The position numbers were made by a program, and so were the translations under genes. Below the pieces are notes generated by a model. That model was not told the DNA's origin. It worked only from the letters and a program-made list of their open reading frames with translations, and searched no databases. DNA of 64,000 nucleotides from Desulfosarcina alkanivorans (lineage in GTDB: Bacteria; Desulfobacterota; Desulfobacteria; Desulfobacterales; Desulfosarcinaceae): NCBI RefSeq assembly GCF_009688945.1, contig NZ_AP021874.1:7234001-7298000 (forward strand), in the 5' to 3' direction. The stretch's first letter is position 1. Each line of letters begins with the position of its first letter. Below are positions 53,440 to 63,260 of the stretch, one piece after another.

Positions 53440-53997
53440 ATGATCGAATCCACACTTCAAGAAACCAAAGACCGGATGGGTAAAACCATCACCGCACTTG
53501 AAAACGAACTCAAGCGGGTCAGGACCGGACGGGCGTCATTATCACTTCTGGACGGTATCCGTGTCGATTACTACGGCACCCAGACCCAGCTGAACCAGAT
53601 GGCGTCGCTGTCGGTGCCCGAAAGTCGCCTGATCGTTATCCAGCCCTGGGATGTATCCGCCATCAAGGACATCGAAAAGGCCATATTGAAATCCGATCTC
53701 GGGCTGACGCCCTCCAGCGACGGCAAACTGATCCGCATTTCCATTCCGCCGCTGACCGAGGAGCGCCGCAAGGAACTGGTCAAAGTGGTCGGCAAGATGT
53801 GCGAGGAGCACAAAGTCGCCGCCCGCAATATCCGGCGGGATTCCAATGAACTGCTCAAGGGCTTCAAGAAAGACGGCGACATCTCCGAAGACGACGCATT
53901 CAAGGCCCAGGACAGCGTTCAGAAAATTACCGACGAGTATATCAACCGGATCGACGAGGTCTATAAAAACAAAGAGAAAGAGATCCTTGAATTCTAG
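53440..53997 (+). CDS. frr: Ribosome recycling factor
   Basis: A 185-residue RRF. The first helix, the RTGRASLSLLD loop, and the PWDVSAIKDIEKAI and RKELVK blocks are conserved. With EF-G it splits post-termination ribosomes. GAGGTGA precedes the ATG by seven bases. uppS begins within or just past its 3' end. Confidence 0.97.
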   Translation: MIESTLQETKDRMGKTITALENELKRVRTGRASLSLLDGIRVDYYGTQTQLNQMASLSVPESRLIVIQPWDVSAIKDIEKAILKSDLGLTPSSDGKLIRISIPPLTEERRKELVKVVGKMCEEHKVAARNIRRDSNELLKGFKKDGDISEDDAFKAQDSVQKITDEYINRIDEVYKNKEKEILEF

Positions 53998-54748
53998 TTC
54001 ATCCGCTTCCATGCAGAATGAACTCGACCCCGACCGGATGCCCAAACACGTTGCCATCATCATGGACGGCAACGGCCGCTGGGCCAAAAAGCGCCTGCTG
54101 AACCGCATCAATGGGCACGAAAAAGGGGCGGAGACCGTACGGACCATCGTGCGAACCGCCCGTAAACTAGACATCGCCGTACTGACTCTCTACGCCTTTT
54201 CCACCGAAAACTGGCAGCGGCCCCAGCCCGAAGTCTCCGGTCTCATGCTGCTGCTTCGCCGTTTTTTAGAGGCCGAACGCCAGACCCTGGTGGACAACGG
54301 CATCCGACTCAACACCATCGGCCAGACCGACCGGCTGCCCCAGGCGGTCCGCGACAAGCTTGCCGCCGTTATGACTGATACCGCCGCCAACACCAGGATG
54401 GTTCTGAACCTGGCGCTCAGCTACGGCGCCCGCGCGGAGATTGTCGACATGGTCCGACAGATGGCGACCGCCGCCAGTCAGGGCACCCTCGATCCGGCGT
54501 CGGTGACGGCCGAGACCGTTGCCGGTCACCTTTACACCCGCGGGATGCCCGACGTTGATCTGCTGATCCGCACCAGCGGTGAGATGCGCCTCAGCAACTT
54601 CCTGTTATGGCAGATCGCCTATTCAGAATTATGTTTTACACCGACCCTCTGGCCTGATTTCGGCGAGGCGGAGTTCGTTCGGATCCTCAAGGACTATCAG
54701 TCCCGTGACCGTCGGTTCGGCAGGGTGCCCTCGACCGGCAGGCCTTAG
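53987..54748 (+). CDS. uppS: Undecaprenyl diphosphate synthase
   Basis: About 253 residues of the cis-prenyltransferase family: IIMDGNGRWAK with the catalytic Asp, NGHEKGAETV, FSTENWQRP and DLLIRTSGEMRLSNFL. It makes the C55 carrier for cell-wall synthesis. A TTG at 53987 has a purine-rich GAAAGAGAT site and overlaps frr; the ATG at 54011 is an alternative without a clear site. Confidence 0.95.
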   Translation: MNSSSSASMQNELDPDRMPKHVAIIMDGNGRWAKKRLLNRINGHEKGAETVRTIVRTARKLDIAVLTLYAFSTENWQRPQPEVSGLMLLLRRFLEAERQTLVDNGIRLNTIGQTDRLPQAVRDKLAAVMTDTAANTRMVLNLALSYGARAEIVDMVRQMATAASQGTLDPASVTAETVAGHLYTRGMPDVDLLIRTSGEMRLSNFLLWQIAYSELCFTPTLWPDFGEAEFVRILKDYQSRDRRFGRVPSTGRP

Positions 54749-54854
54749 GACAGGGCACCGGGCAGCGCTTCAGGCGTAAACTGGTAAGCCGCAATTGCGA
54801 TCGGCGGCGCCGCGGCCCCCAACACAACCTCATCACGCCCATCCAAGGATTCCC

Positions 54855-55661
54855 ATGCACCTGAAACGCTGGATCACCGGAATCGTCGCCGTCCCCATCA
54901 TCTATCTGCTGGTTTCGGCCGGCGGCACGATCTTCGCTCTGCTGATCGCCGCCGTCAGCGTGGTGACCCTGTGGGAGTATTACCGGGCGGTCTTCGACCC
55001 GGATGCCGGCAGCCTGGCGCAGCTGATTCCCCGGATCGGGCTGTGCCTCTCTCCGGTTGTCGTCTGGACCGTCCATCGCGGGGGAATGGTTCACGCGCCG
55101 CTGATTATCGCCGTGGACCTGATCGTCGTGGCCGGACTGACCCTGCCCCTGTTCAGGAACGATCCCCAGGCGCCCCATCTGGTTGCCCGGCAGGTGCTGG
55201 GGCTGGTTTATATTTCGCTTTCGCTTTCATTTTTAGTTCTCATCCGATCGGCCGAGAGCGGCGCCGGGTGGATTTTCTGGATTCTCTGCATCGTCGCCGC
55301 CGGCGACACCGGGGCCTTTTACGCCGGCACCTATCTGGGACGCCACAAGCTGTGCCCCTGGGTCAGCCCCAAAAAAACCATCGAAGGCAGCCTCGGCGGG
55401 CTGGCGGCCAACATCATTGTGGCGCTGCTGTTCAAAACCCTCCTGCTGCCTTCACTGGCGGTATTGCCCTGTGTCGTGTTCGCCCTGGCGGTGGGCATTG
55501 CCGGGCAGGTGGGGGATCTTTTTGCGTCCGAATTCAAACGCTCGGCAGGGATCAAGGATTCCGGGTCGCTGCTTCCCGGCCACGGGGGATTTCTCGATCG
55601 GCTGGATGCCCTTCTGTTTGCCGCACCGCTTGCCTATCTGCTGAAAATCAGTATATTCTGA
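54855..55661 (+). CDS. cdsA: Phosphatidate cytidylyltransferase
   Basis: A 268-residue integral membrane enzyme with about seven hydrophobic segments. The family signature is SEFKRSAGIKDSGSLLPGHG, followed by GFLDRLD. It makes CDP-diacylglycerol for phospholipid synthesis. AAGGA lies six bases before the ATG at 54855. Confidence 0.96.
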   Translation: MHLKRWITGIVAVPIIYLLVSAGGTIFALLIAAVSVVTLWEYYRAVFDPDAGSLAQLIPRIGLCLSPVVVWTVHRGGMVHAPLIIAVDLIVVAGLTLPLFRNDPQAPHLVARQVLGLVYISLSLSFLVLIRSAESGAGWIFWILCIVAAGDTGAFYAGTYLGRHKLCPWVSPKKTIEGSLGGLAANIIVALLFKTLLLPSLAVLPCVVFALAVGIAGQVGDLFASEFKRSAGIKDSGSLLPGHGGFLDRLDALLFAAPLAYLLKISIF

Positions 55662-55697
55662 TCAGGATCGCCATTCCGGCTTAAAAGACAGGTGACC

Positions 55698-56861
55698 ATG
55701 AAATCACTTTCCATACTGGGTGCCACCGGTTCTATCGGCGCCAATGCACTCGACATCATATCCCAATTTCCGGATCGGTTCAGCGTCGCCGCACTGACGG
55801 CGAAGACCAGCGTGGCGGACCTGGCCCGGCAGATCCGCCGGTTCACCCCCCGGCTGGCAGCCGTGGTCGATGCCGACCACGCCAGCCGGCTGAAGTCCCT
55901 GCTGCCGTCTGGCCTGAAGGTGGAGATCGTCCATGGAGAAGCGGGGTATGTCCAGGCGGCCACCTGCCCGGATACCGACATGGTCCTGGGCGCCATGGTC
56001 GGCGCGGCCGGCCTGGTGCCGACACTGGCCGCCATCGAAGCGGGCAAGGACATTGCCCTGGCCAACAAGGAAACCCTGGTCATGGCCGGTGCCATCGTCA
56101 TGGAGGCGGTCGCCGTGCATGGCGTCAAGCTGATGCCCGTGGACAGTGAGCACAGCGCCATATTCCAGAGCCTGGCGGGCCGGGGAAAGAACGGGGTCCG
56201 CCAGATTCTGCTGACCGCATCCGGCGGCCCCTTTTTAAACCGGCCGGCGTCCCAATTCGACACCATCACGCCCCAGGACGCGCTGCGCCACCCCAACTGG
56301 TCAATGGGCAGCAAGATCTCCATCGACTCGGCCACCTTGATGAACAAGGGCCTGGAAGTGATCGAAGCCCGCTGGCTGTTCGATGTGGATTTCGATCGCA
56401 TCAAGGTCGTGGTCCATCCCCAGAGCATCGTTCACTCGATGGTCGTCTATGAAGACGGTGCGGTGATCGCCCAGATGGGGGTCCCGGACATGAAGGGCGC
56501 CATCGCCTACGGGCTGTCCCATCCTCACCGGCTGCCGCTGGACGTGCCCGCCCCCGACTTTGCCCGCATCGGCGGGTTGACCTTCGAAGATCCGGACCTG
56601 GAGCGATTCCCCTGCCTTGCATTGGCCTACCGGGCCGGTGAACAGGGGGGAACCATGCCGGCCGTGCTCAATGCCGCCAATGAAGTCGCCGTGGCCGCGT
56701 TTCTGGAAGAACGGCTGCCGTATTCTGGAATTTATCCGGTTATCGACCATACCCTGAACCGCCATGGCGGAGAAAATGGCGTCGACCTCGGCCACATCAT
56801 CGAGGCGGACCGACGGGCCAGAGACATCGCCCATTCATTGATCCGCAAGCAGGAGCGTTAA
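55698..56861 (+). CDS. dxr: 1-deoxy-D-xylulose 5-phosphate reductoisomerase
   Basis: A 387-residue enzyme for the second step of the MEP isoprenoid pathway. NADPH loop LGATGSIGANALDII, metal and substrate residues in DSEHSAIFQSL, and the SMGSKISIDSATLMNKGLE block are intact. It fits the isoprenoid theme with uppS. The ATG at 55698 is preferred over a GTG two codons earlier. Confidence 0.97.
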   Translation: MKSLSILGATGSIGANALDIISQFPDRFSVAALTAKTSVADLARQIRRFTPRLAAVVDADHASRLKSLLPSGLKVEIVHGEAGYVQAATCPDTDMVLGAMVGAAGLVPTLAAIEAGKDIALANKETLVMAGAIVMEAVAVHGVKLMPVDSEHSAIFQSLAGRGKNGVRQILLTASGGPFLNRPASQFDTITPQDALRHPNWSMGSKISIDSATLMNKGLEVIEARWLFDVDFDRIKVVVHPQSIVHSMVVYEDGAVIAQMGVPDMKGAIAYGLSHPHRLPLDVPAPDFARIGGLTFEDPDLERFPCLALAYRAGEQGGTMPAVLNAANEVAVAAFLEERLPYSGIYPVIDHTLNRHGGENGVDLGHIIEADRRARDIAHSLIRKQER

Positions 56862-56871
56862 CGTATCGCCT

Positions 56872-58236
56872 ATGACTACCAATATTTTTGCCTTTGTTGT
56901 CGTTCTCGGCATTCTTATCTTTTTCCACGAGCTGGGTCATTTTCTCGTCGCCAGGCTGTTTGGCGTCGGTGTCGAGAAGTTTTCCCTCGGGTTCGGTCCG
57001 CGTCTCTTCGGAAGGACCGTGGGCATGACCGATTACCGGATTTCCGCCATCCCCCTGGGGGGCTACGTCAAGATGGTGGGCGATGAGCCCGATGCGGAAC
57101 TCGACGCGGAAATGATCCCCTATTCCTTTACCCACAAGCACGTGTTCAAGAAAATCATGATCGTGGCGGCCGGCCCCTTTTTCAACCTGCTGCTGGCGGT
57201 CATCATCTACACCGGTTTTTTCACCTTCATCGGGACCGAAGACATCCGCCCGGTGGTCAACCACGTGGTCGCCGAGAGCCCGGCGGACCGCGCCGGACTG
57301 CAGACCGGCGACCTTGTCGCGGCCGTGGGCGGTGAAACGGTGGCCTCCTGGAGCGACATCAACCGGCTGGTCGCCGAGGGCGGGGGCGGCCAGGTGCGGG
57401 TCACCGTCAAGCGCGACGGCACCGTTTTCGATGTGGCGGTCACCCCGCAGACCAAGGTGGCCAAGGATATTCTGGGAGACGATGCGCCTTACTATGACGT
57501 CGGGTTTTCCGGGCTGGCACCTCTCAAGGCCTATGTCGGTGAAGTGGCCGACGGCTACCCGGCCAAAAAAGCCGGCATGCAAAAAGGAGATCTGATCGTC
57601 GCCATCAACGATCAGGCCGTAGACAGCTGGGATACGATGAAAACGATCATCTCCCAGAGCCGGGGGGAGCCGCTTGCCGTCCGGGTGGTCCGCAACGGGG
57701 AAGCCCTGACGGTTGAACTCGTGCCGGTGCTGTTCAGCGAGGAAAACGTGCTGGGTGAAAAAGTGGACAGTTACCGCATCGGCATTTCCTCACCGGGCAT
57801 CGATATTCCCGAAGGCGATCGCATCACCATCAAACGCGGCCTCGTTAAAGCCGTGGCGGAGGGGGTGGAACAGACCTATCAGATCTCCCGGCTGACCCTG
57901 TTGAGCATCGGCAAACTGATCAAGGGCACGGTGTCCACCAAGACCCTGGGCGGGCCGATCATGATTGCGGAGATGGCGGGGCAGCAGGCCAAGGCGGGAT
58001 TCACCAACCTGATTTTTTTCATCGCCGTGCTGAGCATCAACCTGGCCGTGCTCAACTTTCTGCCCATCCCCGTGCTCGACGGCGGTCATCTGATGTTCTT
58101 CTTCATCGAAGCGGCAATCCGGCGTCCCATCAACGTCCGTATGCGCGAGATCGCCCAGCAGGCCGGTATCTTTATTTTGATTCTGTTGATGATTTTTGTG
58201 TTTTACAATGATATTACCCGCATATTCTCGAGCTGA
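56872..58236 (+). CDS. rseP: RIP metalloprotease RseP (site-2 protease)
   Basis: A 454-residue membrane zinc protease. HELGH near residue 22 is the HExxH site, two PDZ domains occupy about residues 125-300, and NFLPIPVLDGGH near residue 395 supplies the third zinc ligand. Four membrane segments are seen. It cleaves anti-sigma factors and membrane signal remnants. Ten bases after dxr; AGGAG lies farther upstream than usual. Confidence 0.95.
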   Translation: MTTNIFAFVVVLGILIFFHELGHFLVARLFGVGVEKFSLGFGPRLFGRTVGMTDYRISAIPLGGYVKMVGDEPDAELDAEMIPYSFTHKHVFKKIMIVAAGPFFNLLLAVIIYTGFFTFIGTEDIRPVVNHVVAESPADRAGLQTGDLVAAVGGETVASWSDINRLVAEGGGGQVRVTVKRDGTVFDVAVTPQTKVAKDILGDDAPYYDVGFSGLAPLKAYVGEVADGYPAKKAGMQKGDLIVAINDQAVDSWDTMKTIISQSRGEPLAVRVVRNGEALTVELVPVLFSEENVLGEKVDSYRIGISSPGIDIPEGDRITIKRGLVKAVAEGVEQTYQISRLTLLSIGKLIKGTVSTKTLGGPIMIAEMAGQQAKAGFTNLIFFIAVLSINLAVLNFLPIPVLDGGHLMFFFIEAAIRRPINVRMREIAQQAGIFILILLMIFVFYNDITRIFSS

Positions 58237-58367
58237 CGGATTTTAAATATCCAATGATGAATTTTTAATTTTGAATAAGAGCATTCTATCGTTTTGAAAT
58301 CAGACAGAAAAATACAATTCATAATGCAACACTAAAAATTTAAAATTCAAAATTAAACAGGTTGATC
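58237..58367. other. AT-rich intergenic spacer with inverted repeat
   Basis: About 130 bases far richer in A+T than the flanks. TTTTTAATTTTGAAT near 58262 recurs inverted as ATTCAAAATTAAA near 58341. It separates the rseP and purL units and may hold the purL promoter or be a remnant of a small mobile repeat. Confidence 0.5.
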
Positions 58368-61364
58368 ATGCCGCAACGAATCGAAGTCACGCTAAAAGAG
58401 CAGCTTCTGGATGCAGAGGGGCAGTCCCTTTGCGTCAAGGCCAAGAACTATTTTGACATCGATCTGCACCGGGTACGCACGATCCATATCGTAACCATCG
58501 ATGCGGACCTGACACCCGATCAGACCGAAACGATCCGGACGGAGATTTTCACCAATCCGGTGACCCAGGTGTCCTCCCTTCGGCCCCTGGATGTGGATTT
58601 TGACTGGATCATCTGGGTGGGCTTCCGTCCCGGTGTGCGGGACAATCCGGGCGCCACCGCCGTTGAAGCAGTGGAGGATCTGCTGCGGTCGCCGTTGAAG
58701 CCCGGCGAGGCCATCTATACGTCCAAACGCTATTGCCTGAAGGGAAACGGGATCTCCCGCCGGGACGCCGAAAAAATCGCCGGTGAACTGCTGGCCAACG
58801 ACATCATCCAGCAGTGGGCCGTTTATGATCGAAGCCAGTGGGATCCGGCCACCGGCATCGGGTTTATCATTCCCAAGGTGATTCTCGACCATCACCCCGA
58901 GGTGGCCACGCTTTCCATCGACAGCGACGACACGCTGACCCGCCTCAGCGAAGAGCGCAGCCTGTCTCTCAATCCCAATGACATCCCGACGATCCGGTCC
59001 TATTTCCTGAAACCGGAGGTCCAGCGGCAGCGCCGCCAGGTCTCCCTTTCAGACCCGACGGATGTGGAACTGGAATACCTTTCCCAGGCGCGCAGCGATC
59101 ATTGCAACCACAATACATTCGGCGGGCGGTTCACCTACCGCGACCTCGAGTCCGGTAAAACGGAGACGATCGACAGCCTGTTCAAAACCTATATCCAGGG
59201 ACCCACCCTGGAACTGAAAGCCAGAAAAGAGTGGGTGGTGTCCGTGCTGTGGGACAATGCGGGGGTAGGGCGCTTTGACCGGGACCACAATTACGTGATT
59301 ACCGGGGAAACCCACAATTCGCCGTCCAACATGGAAGCTTACGGCGGCGCCATCACCGGCATTGTCGGCATTTACCGGGACCCCATGGGCACCGGCAAGG
59401 GCTCGCGGCTGATCATGGGCAGCTATGGCTACTGCGTCGGACCGCGCGACTACGACGGGGATCTCCAGCCGCGGCTGCATCCCAAAAGGCTGCTGGACGG
59501 CGTCATCGAAGGGGTCCGCGACGGCGGCAACAAGAGCGGCATTCCCACCCCCTTCGGCCAGGTGATGTTTCATCCGGGGTACCTGGGAAAATGCCTCGTG
59601 TTCGTCACCGCCCTGGGAATCATGCCGGCCGAGATCAACGGCGAACCCTCGGACCAGAAGACGATCCTGCCCGGAGACCTGGCCGTGATGTGCGGCGGCC
59701 GGGTGGGCAAGGACGGCATCCACGGCGTGACGGCCTCATCGGCCACGTTTTCCGCAAACACCCCGGCCGGCCACGTTCAGATCGGCGACCCTTACACCCA
59801 GAAAAAAATGCACGATTTCCTGATCGACGCCCGGGACGAGGGATTGATCCGTTTCATCACCGACAACGGCGGCGGCGGACTGTCCTCGTCGGTCGGCGAA
59901 AGCGCCCTGTTTTCCAACGGCTGTGACATCCAGTTGGACAAGGTCCCGTTGAAATACGACGGCCTGGATCAGTGGGAGATCTGGATTTCGGAATCCCAGG
60001 AGCGTATGACGGTGGCCATCGATCCCGACCACCTGCATCGCTTCATGGCCCTTTCCCGGCAGCACGAAGTCGAAAGCACCGTCATCGGCACCTATACCGA
60101 CAGCGGGAAAATCCACATCACCTACAACGGGGCCACCTGTGCCTACGTGGATCTGGATCTGCTCACATCGGCCTTCCCCCAGTGGGAGTTCGAGGCCGTC
60201 TGGCGGCCGCCGGCCCTTCGCGGACTGACCGAGCCGGTGGTTGGCGTGCCCGAGGATTTCGCAGGCCTGATTCTGGACATGCTGGCCCGGCCGAACGTCT
60301 GCTCCAAGGAATGGGTCTGCCGACAGTACGACCACGAGGTGCAGGGCACCAGCGTGATCAAACCGCTTGTGGGGGCCGCACGGGATGTGCCCAGCGATGC
60401 GGCCGTCATTCGGCCGGTGCTGACCTCCGAGCGCGGCCTGGTTTTCTCACAGGCGCTGATCCCCATGTATTCCGCCATCGATGCCTATCACATGACCACC
60501 TGTACCATTGACGAGGCCGTGCGCCGTGCCATTGCCGTGGGCGGGGATCCGGACCACCTCGGCGGGGTCGACAATTTCTGCTGGCCCAGCGTTCAGTACG
60601 ATGCGGACAGGAACCCCGACGGCAAGCATAAAGCCGCCGGGCTGGTGCGGTCCTGCCGGGCGCTGAAGACGATGTGCATGGCCTATGGCATTCCACTGCT
60701 CTCCGGCAAGGATTCCATGTACGTGGACGGCCATCTGCCGGGGCGGTACGGCGAATCCCATAAGGTTTCGGCACTGGAAACCCTCCAGTTCTCGGTGGCC
60801 GGCGTCATCGAGGATGTGGGCCAATGCCTCACCATGGATGCGAAAGTCCCCGGCGATCTGGTTTATGTGGTCGGGCTCACCAGAAATGAACTGGGCGGGT
60901 CGGAGTACTACGAGCTTTTTGGAGAACTGGGGCTGAATGTGCCCGTCGTCGATCCCGACGGGTTTGCCGTCTGCTATCGCCTCATGGCCGAAGCCGTGCG
61001 CAAGGGGTTGCTGGCTTCCTGCCACGGTATCTACCGGGGCGGGCTGGCCGTTCATCTGGCGCTGGTGGCCATGGCCGGTGAAACCGGCCTGGCGGTGAAC
61101 CTGAAGCGGGTGCCTTCGGACGGTATCGATCGGGACGACACCCTTTTGTTCTCGGAAAGTGCCGGCCGGTTCATCGTTACCGTGGCACCGGAAAACCGGG
61201 ACGCCTTTGACCGGCTGATGGCCGGCCAGACGGCCGCCTGCGTGGGGCGGGTTACCCGGACGCCGCAATTGAAAATCGACGGCATGCATGGTAAGTGCAT
61301 TGCGGAATTGACCGTTGAACAGATGAAGTCGGCCTGGAAAGGGCCGTTCGGGGACCTGATATGA
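58368..61364 (+). CDS. purL: Phosphoribosylformylglycinamidine synthase, large subunit with PurS-like N-terminus
   Basis: A 998-residue enzyme of purine synthesis that turns FGAR into FGAM using ammonia from PurQ. The first 150-200 residues resemble duplicated PurS-like domains (RIEVTLKEQLLDAEGQ, VRTIHIVTID). The synthase core has RSDHCNHNTFGGRF, ETHNSPSNMEAYGGA, DGGNKSGIPTPFG and DNGGGGLSSSVGES. The glutaminase domain of the 1300-residue enteric enzyme is absent and encoded next door. ATG at 58368. Confidence 0.93.
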   Translation: MPQRIEVTLKEQLLDAEGQSLCVKAKNYFDIDLHRVRTIHIVTIDADLTPDQTETIRTEIFTNPVTQVSSLRPLDVDFDWIIWVGFRPGVRDNPGATAVEAVEDLLRSPLKPGEAIYTSKRYCLKGNGISRRDAEKIAGELLANDIIQQWAVYDRSQWDPATGIGFIIPKVILDHHPEVATLSIDSDDTLTRLSEERSLSLNPNDIPTIRSYFLKPEVQRQRRQVSLSDPTDVELEYLSQARSDHCNHNTFGGRFTYRDLESGKTETIDSLFKTYIQGPTLELKARKEWVVSVLWDNAGVGRFDRDHNYVITGETHNSPSNMEAYGGAITGIVGIYRDPMGTGKGSRLIMGSYGYCVGPRDYDGDLQPRLHPKRLLDGVIEGVRDGGNKSGIPTPFGQVMFHPGYLGKCLVFVTALGIMPAEINGEPSDQKTILPGDLAVMCGGRVGKDGIHGVTASSATFSANTPAGHVQIGDPYTQKKMHDFLIDARDEGLIRFITDNGGGGLSSSVGESALFSNGCDIQLDKVPLKYDGLDQWEIWISESQERMTVAIDPDHLHRFMALSRQHEVESTVIGTYTDSGKIHITYNGATCAYVDLDLLTSAFPQWEFEAVWRPPALRGLTEPVVGVPEDFAGLILDMLARPNVCSKEWVCRQYDHEVQGTSVIKPLVGAARDVPSDAAVIRPVLTSERGLVFSQALIPMYSAIDAYHMTTCTIDEAVRRAIAVGGDPDHLGGVDNFCWPSVQYDADRNPDGKHKAAGLVRSCRALKTMCMAYGIPLLSGKDSMYVDGHLPGRYGESHKVSALETLQFSVAGVIEDVGQCLTMDAKVPGDLVYVVGLTRNELGGSEYYELFGELGLNVPVVDPDGFAVCYRLMAEAVRKGLLASCHGIYRGGLAVHLALVAMAGETGLAVNLKRVPSDGIDRDDTLLFSESAGRFIVTVAPENRDAFDRLMAGQTAACVGRVTRTPQLKIDGMHGKCIAELTVEQMKSAWKGPFGDLI

Positions 61365-62179
61365 GCACAAAACCGAATGTACTGGTGCTGACGGGCTTCG
61401 GCCTGAACTGTGATCTTGAAACGGCCTACGCCTTCGAGTTGGCCGGGGCGGCGGCCACACGGGCGCACATCAACACGGTGATCGCCGGCGACGTATCCCT
61501 CGACGATTTCCAGATCCTGGCTTTTGGCGGGGGGTTCAGCTGGGGTGACGATCATGGCGCCGGTGTGATTCAGGCCCTGCGCCTGAAAACGAACATCGGT
61601 GACCGCCTGCTCGATTTTGTGGCCGCACAAAAGCTGATCGTCGGCATCTGCAATGGATTCCAGACCCTGGTCAACCTGGGGCTGCTGCCGGGCATCGACG
61701 GGGACTACACCCGGCGATCCGTGGCCCTGACCTATAACGACTGCGGCAACTTCCGGGATCAATGGGTGCGCACACGGATCAATCCGGATTCGCCCTGCAT
61801 TTTTACCCGGGGCATCGATGCCCTCGACCTGCCGGTCAGGCATGGCGAAGGCAAGTTTTATGCGGAAGACGAAACGCTGCAGGCCCTTAAGGATAACGGT
61901 CAGATCCCCATGCAATATGCCATGCCCGACGGCCGGCCGGCCGCCGGCGCCTTTCCCCACAACCCCAACGGTTCCCTGGCCGACATTGCCGGTATCTGCG
62001 ATCCCACCGGACGGATTTTCGGCCTGATGCCGCACCCGGAAGCTTACAACCATGTGACCAATCATCCGGACTGGACGCGGCAGGCGGAAAAACAGAAACG
62101 GGCCGGGAGGATCGACCGCAGCAAAATGGGGGCCGGGATCCGTATCTTCGAGAATGCCGTCACCTATCTGGGCTGCTGA
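61361..62179 (+). CDS. purQ: Phosphoribosylformylglycinamidine synthase glutaminase subunit
   Basis: A 272-residue class I glutamine amidotransferase. The nucleophile Cys is in GICNGFQTL, the oxyanion-side GGGFSWGDD precedes it, and the His-Glu pair is in MPHPEAY. It overlaps the purL stop as ATGA. It is somewhat longer than the Bacillus-type PurQ and resembles the C-terminal domain of the fused enzyme. Confidence 0.94.
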   Translation: MSTKPNVLVLTGFGLNCDLETAYAFELAGAAATRAHINTVIAGDVSLDDFQILAFGGGFSWGDDHGAGVIQALRLKTNIGDRLLDFVAAQKLIVGICNGFQTLVNLGLLPGIDGDYTRRSVALTYNDCGNFRDQWVRTRINPDSPCIFTRGIDALDLPVRHGEGKFYAEDETLQALKDNGQIPMQYAMPDGRPAAGAFPHNPNGSLADIAGICDPTGRIFGLMPHPEAYNHVTNHPDWTRQAEKQKRAGRIDRSKMGAGIRIFENAVTYLGC

Positions 62180-62207
62180 GAGGCTGAATTTTACCCGAAC
62201 ATTTCCC

Positions 62208-63131
62208 ATGAATCTTCGAAGAACTTTAACAAGCAGCGAACTGCGGCTGTTCAAATTGCTGGAGCGACTGGCCCAGCTCATCGGATGGATTCCCCGACCT
62301 GTGGCCAGGTGCATGGGTAATTTTTTGGGGGAGGCCGCGTTCCTGCTGGACAAGCGGCATCGGGAGGTCACGCTGAAAAACCTGCAGATGGCCCTTGGAC
62401 GCGAACTGGATCCAACACAGCGGCGCTCCCTTGCCAAGGCGGTCTACCGAAACCTCGGGCAGATTTTGTTTGAGGTGGGATGGTCGCTGACCGTCGATTG
62501 GGAGACCCTCTGCCGGCATATCACCGTAGAGGGGTTGGATAACTACCGGACCGCCTACCGGCAGGGAAACGGAGTGCTGGTCATTACCGCGCACATGGGC
62601 AACTGGGAATTGCTCCCCATCGTCGCCGGACAAGTGGATATCCCTATCAATATCGTCTACCGACCGCTTGACTTCAAGCCGCTGGACCGTTTTTTCGAAC
62701 GCACCCGGTCCCGATTTGGCGCCAGGCTGATTCAATCGCGGCGTGCCTTGCTGAAAATTCTCAAGGCGCTCAAAAAAGGCGAAGCCGTTGCCATGCTGAT
62801 GGACCAGAATGTGGATTACTACGACGGGGTTTGGGTCGATTTTTTCGGACATCCTGCCTGTACGACCAAGGCCATGGCGGTGATCGCCATGAAGACAGGG
62901 GCTGCGGTGATGCCGGTATTCCTCTACCGCCAGGCGGATGGCTTTCGGGCGGTTTTTGGACAGATCCTGACCCCGGCGCCCACCACCGGAGACCTGAGAA
63001 AGGATGTTGAAGCCAGGACCGCCCAGTATACCAAGGTGATCGAAGAGGGAATCCGGGCCGAACCCGACCAATGGTTCTGGGTCCATCGCCGCTGGAAAAC
63101 CAAAACCTTCACCCCCTGGCCCAGGCCCTGA
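62208..63131 (+). CDS. Lysophospholipid/lipid A acyltransferase (LpxL/HtrB family)
   Basis: A 307-residue acyltransferase of the HtrB family. The catalytic HxxxxE motif is HMGNWE near residue 130; MLMDQNVDYYDGVWVDFFG and the terminal WFWVHRRWK are diagnostic. An N-terminal hydrophobic stretch associates with the inner membrane. It adds a secondary acyl chain to Kdo2-lipid A or a related lipid. The ATG at 62208 follows purQ by 28 bases. It precedes a heptosyltransferase, supporting an LPS role. Confidence 0.88.
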   Translation: MNLRRTLTSSELRLFKLLERLAQLIGWIPRPVARCMGNFLGEAAFLLDKRHREVTLKNLQMALGRELDPTQRRSLAKAVYRNLGQILFEVGWSLTVDWETLCRHITVEGLDNYRTAYRQGNGVLVITAHMGNWELLPIVAGQVDIPINIVYRPLDFKPLDRFFERTRSRFGARLIQSRRALLKILKALKKGEAVAMLMDQNVDYYDGVWVDFFGHPACTTKAMAVIAMKTGAAVMPVFLYRQADGFRAVFGQILTPAPTTGDLRKDVEARTAQYTKVIEEGIRAEPDQWFWVHRRWKTKTFTPWPRP

Positions 63132-63260
63132 ATCCCGGGGTATTTTGTCCGACGGTAATCTATAAGCATGGAGATGGTGATGTTTCGATCCCGATTTCGA
63201 TGAGGATGATACCCAGTACGTAGGTGCGAGGTTGAATAAATCAGAAGCCCTGGATTCCCA

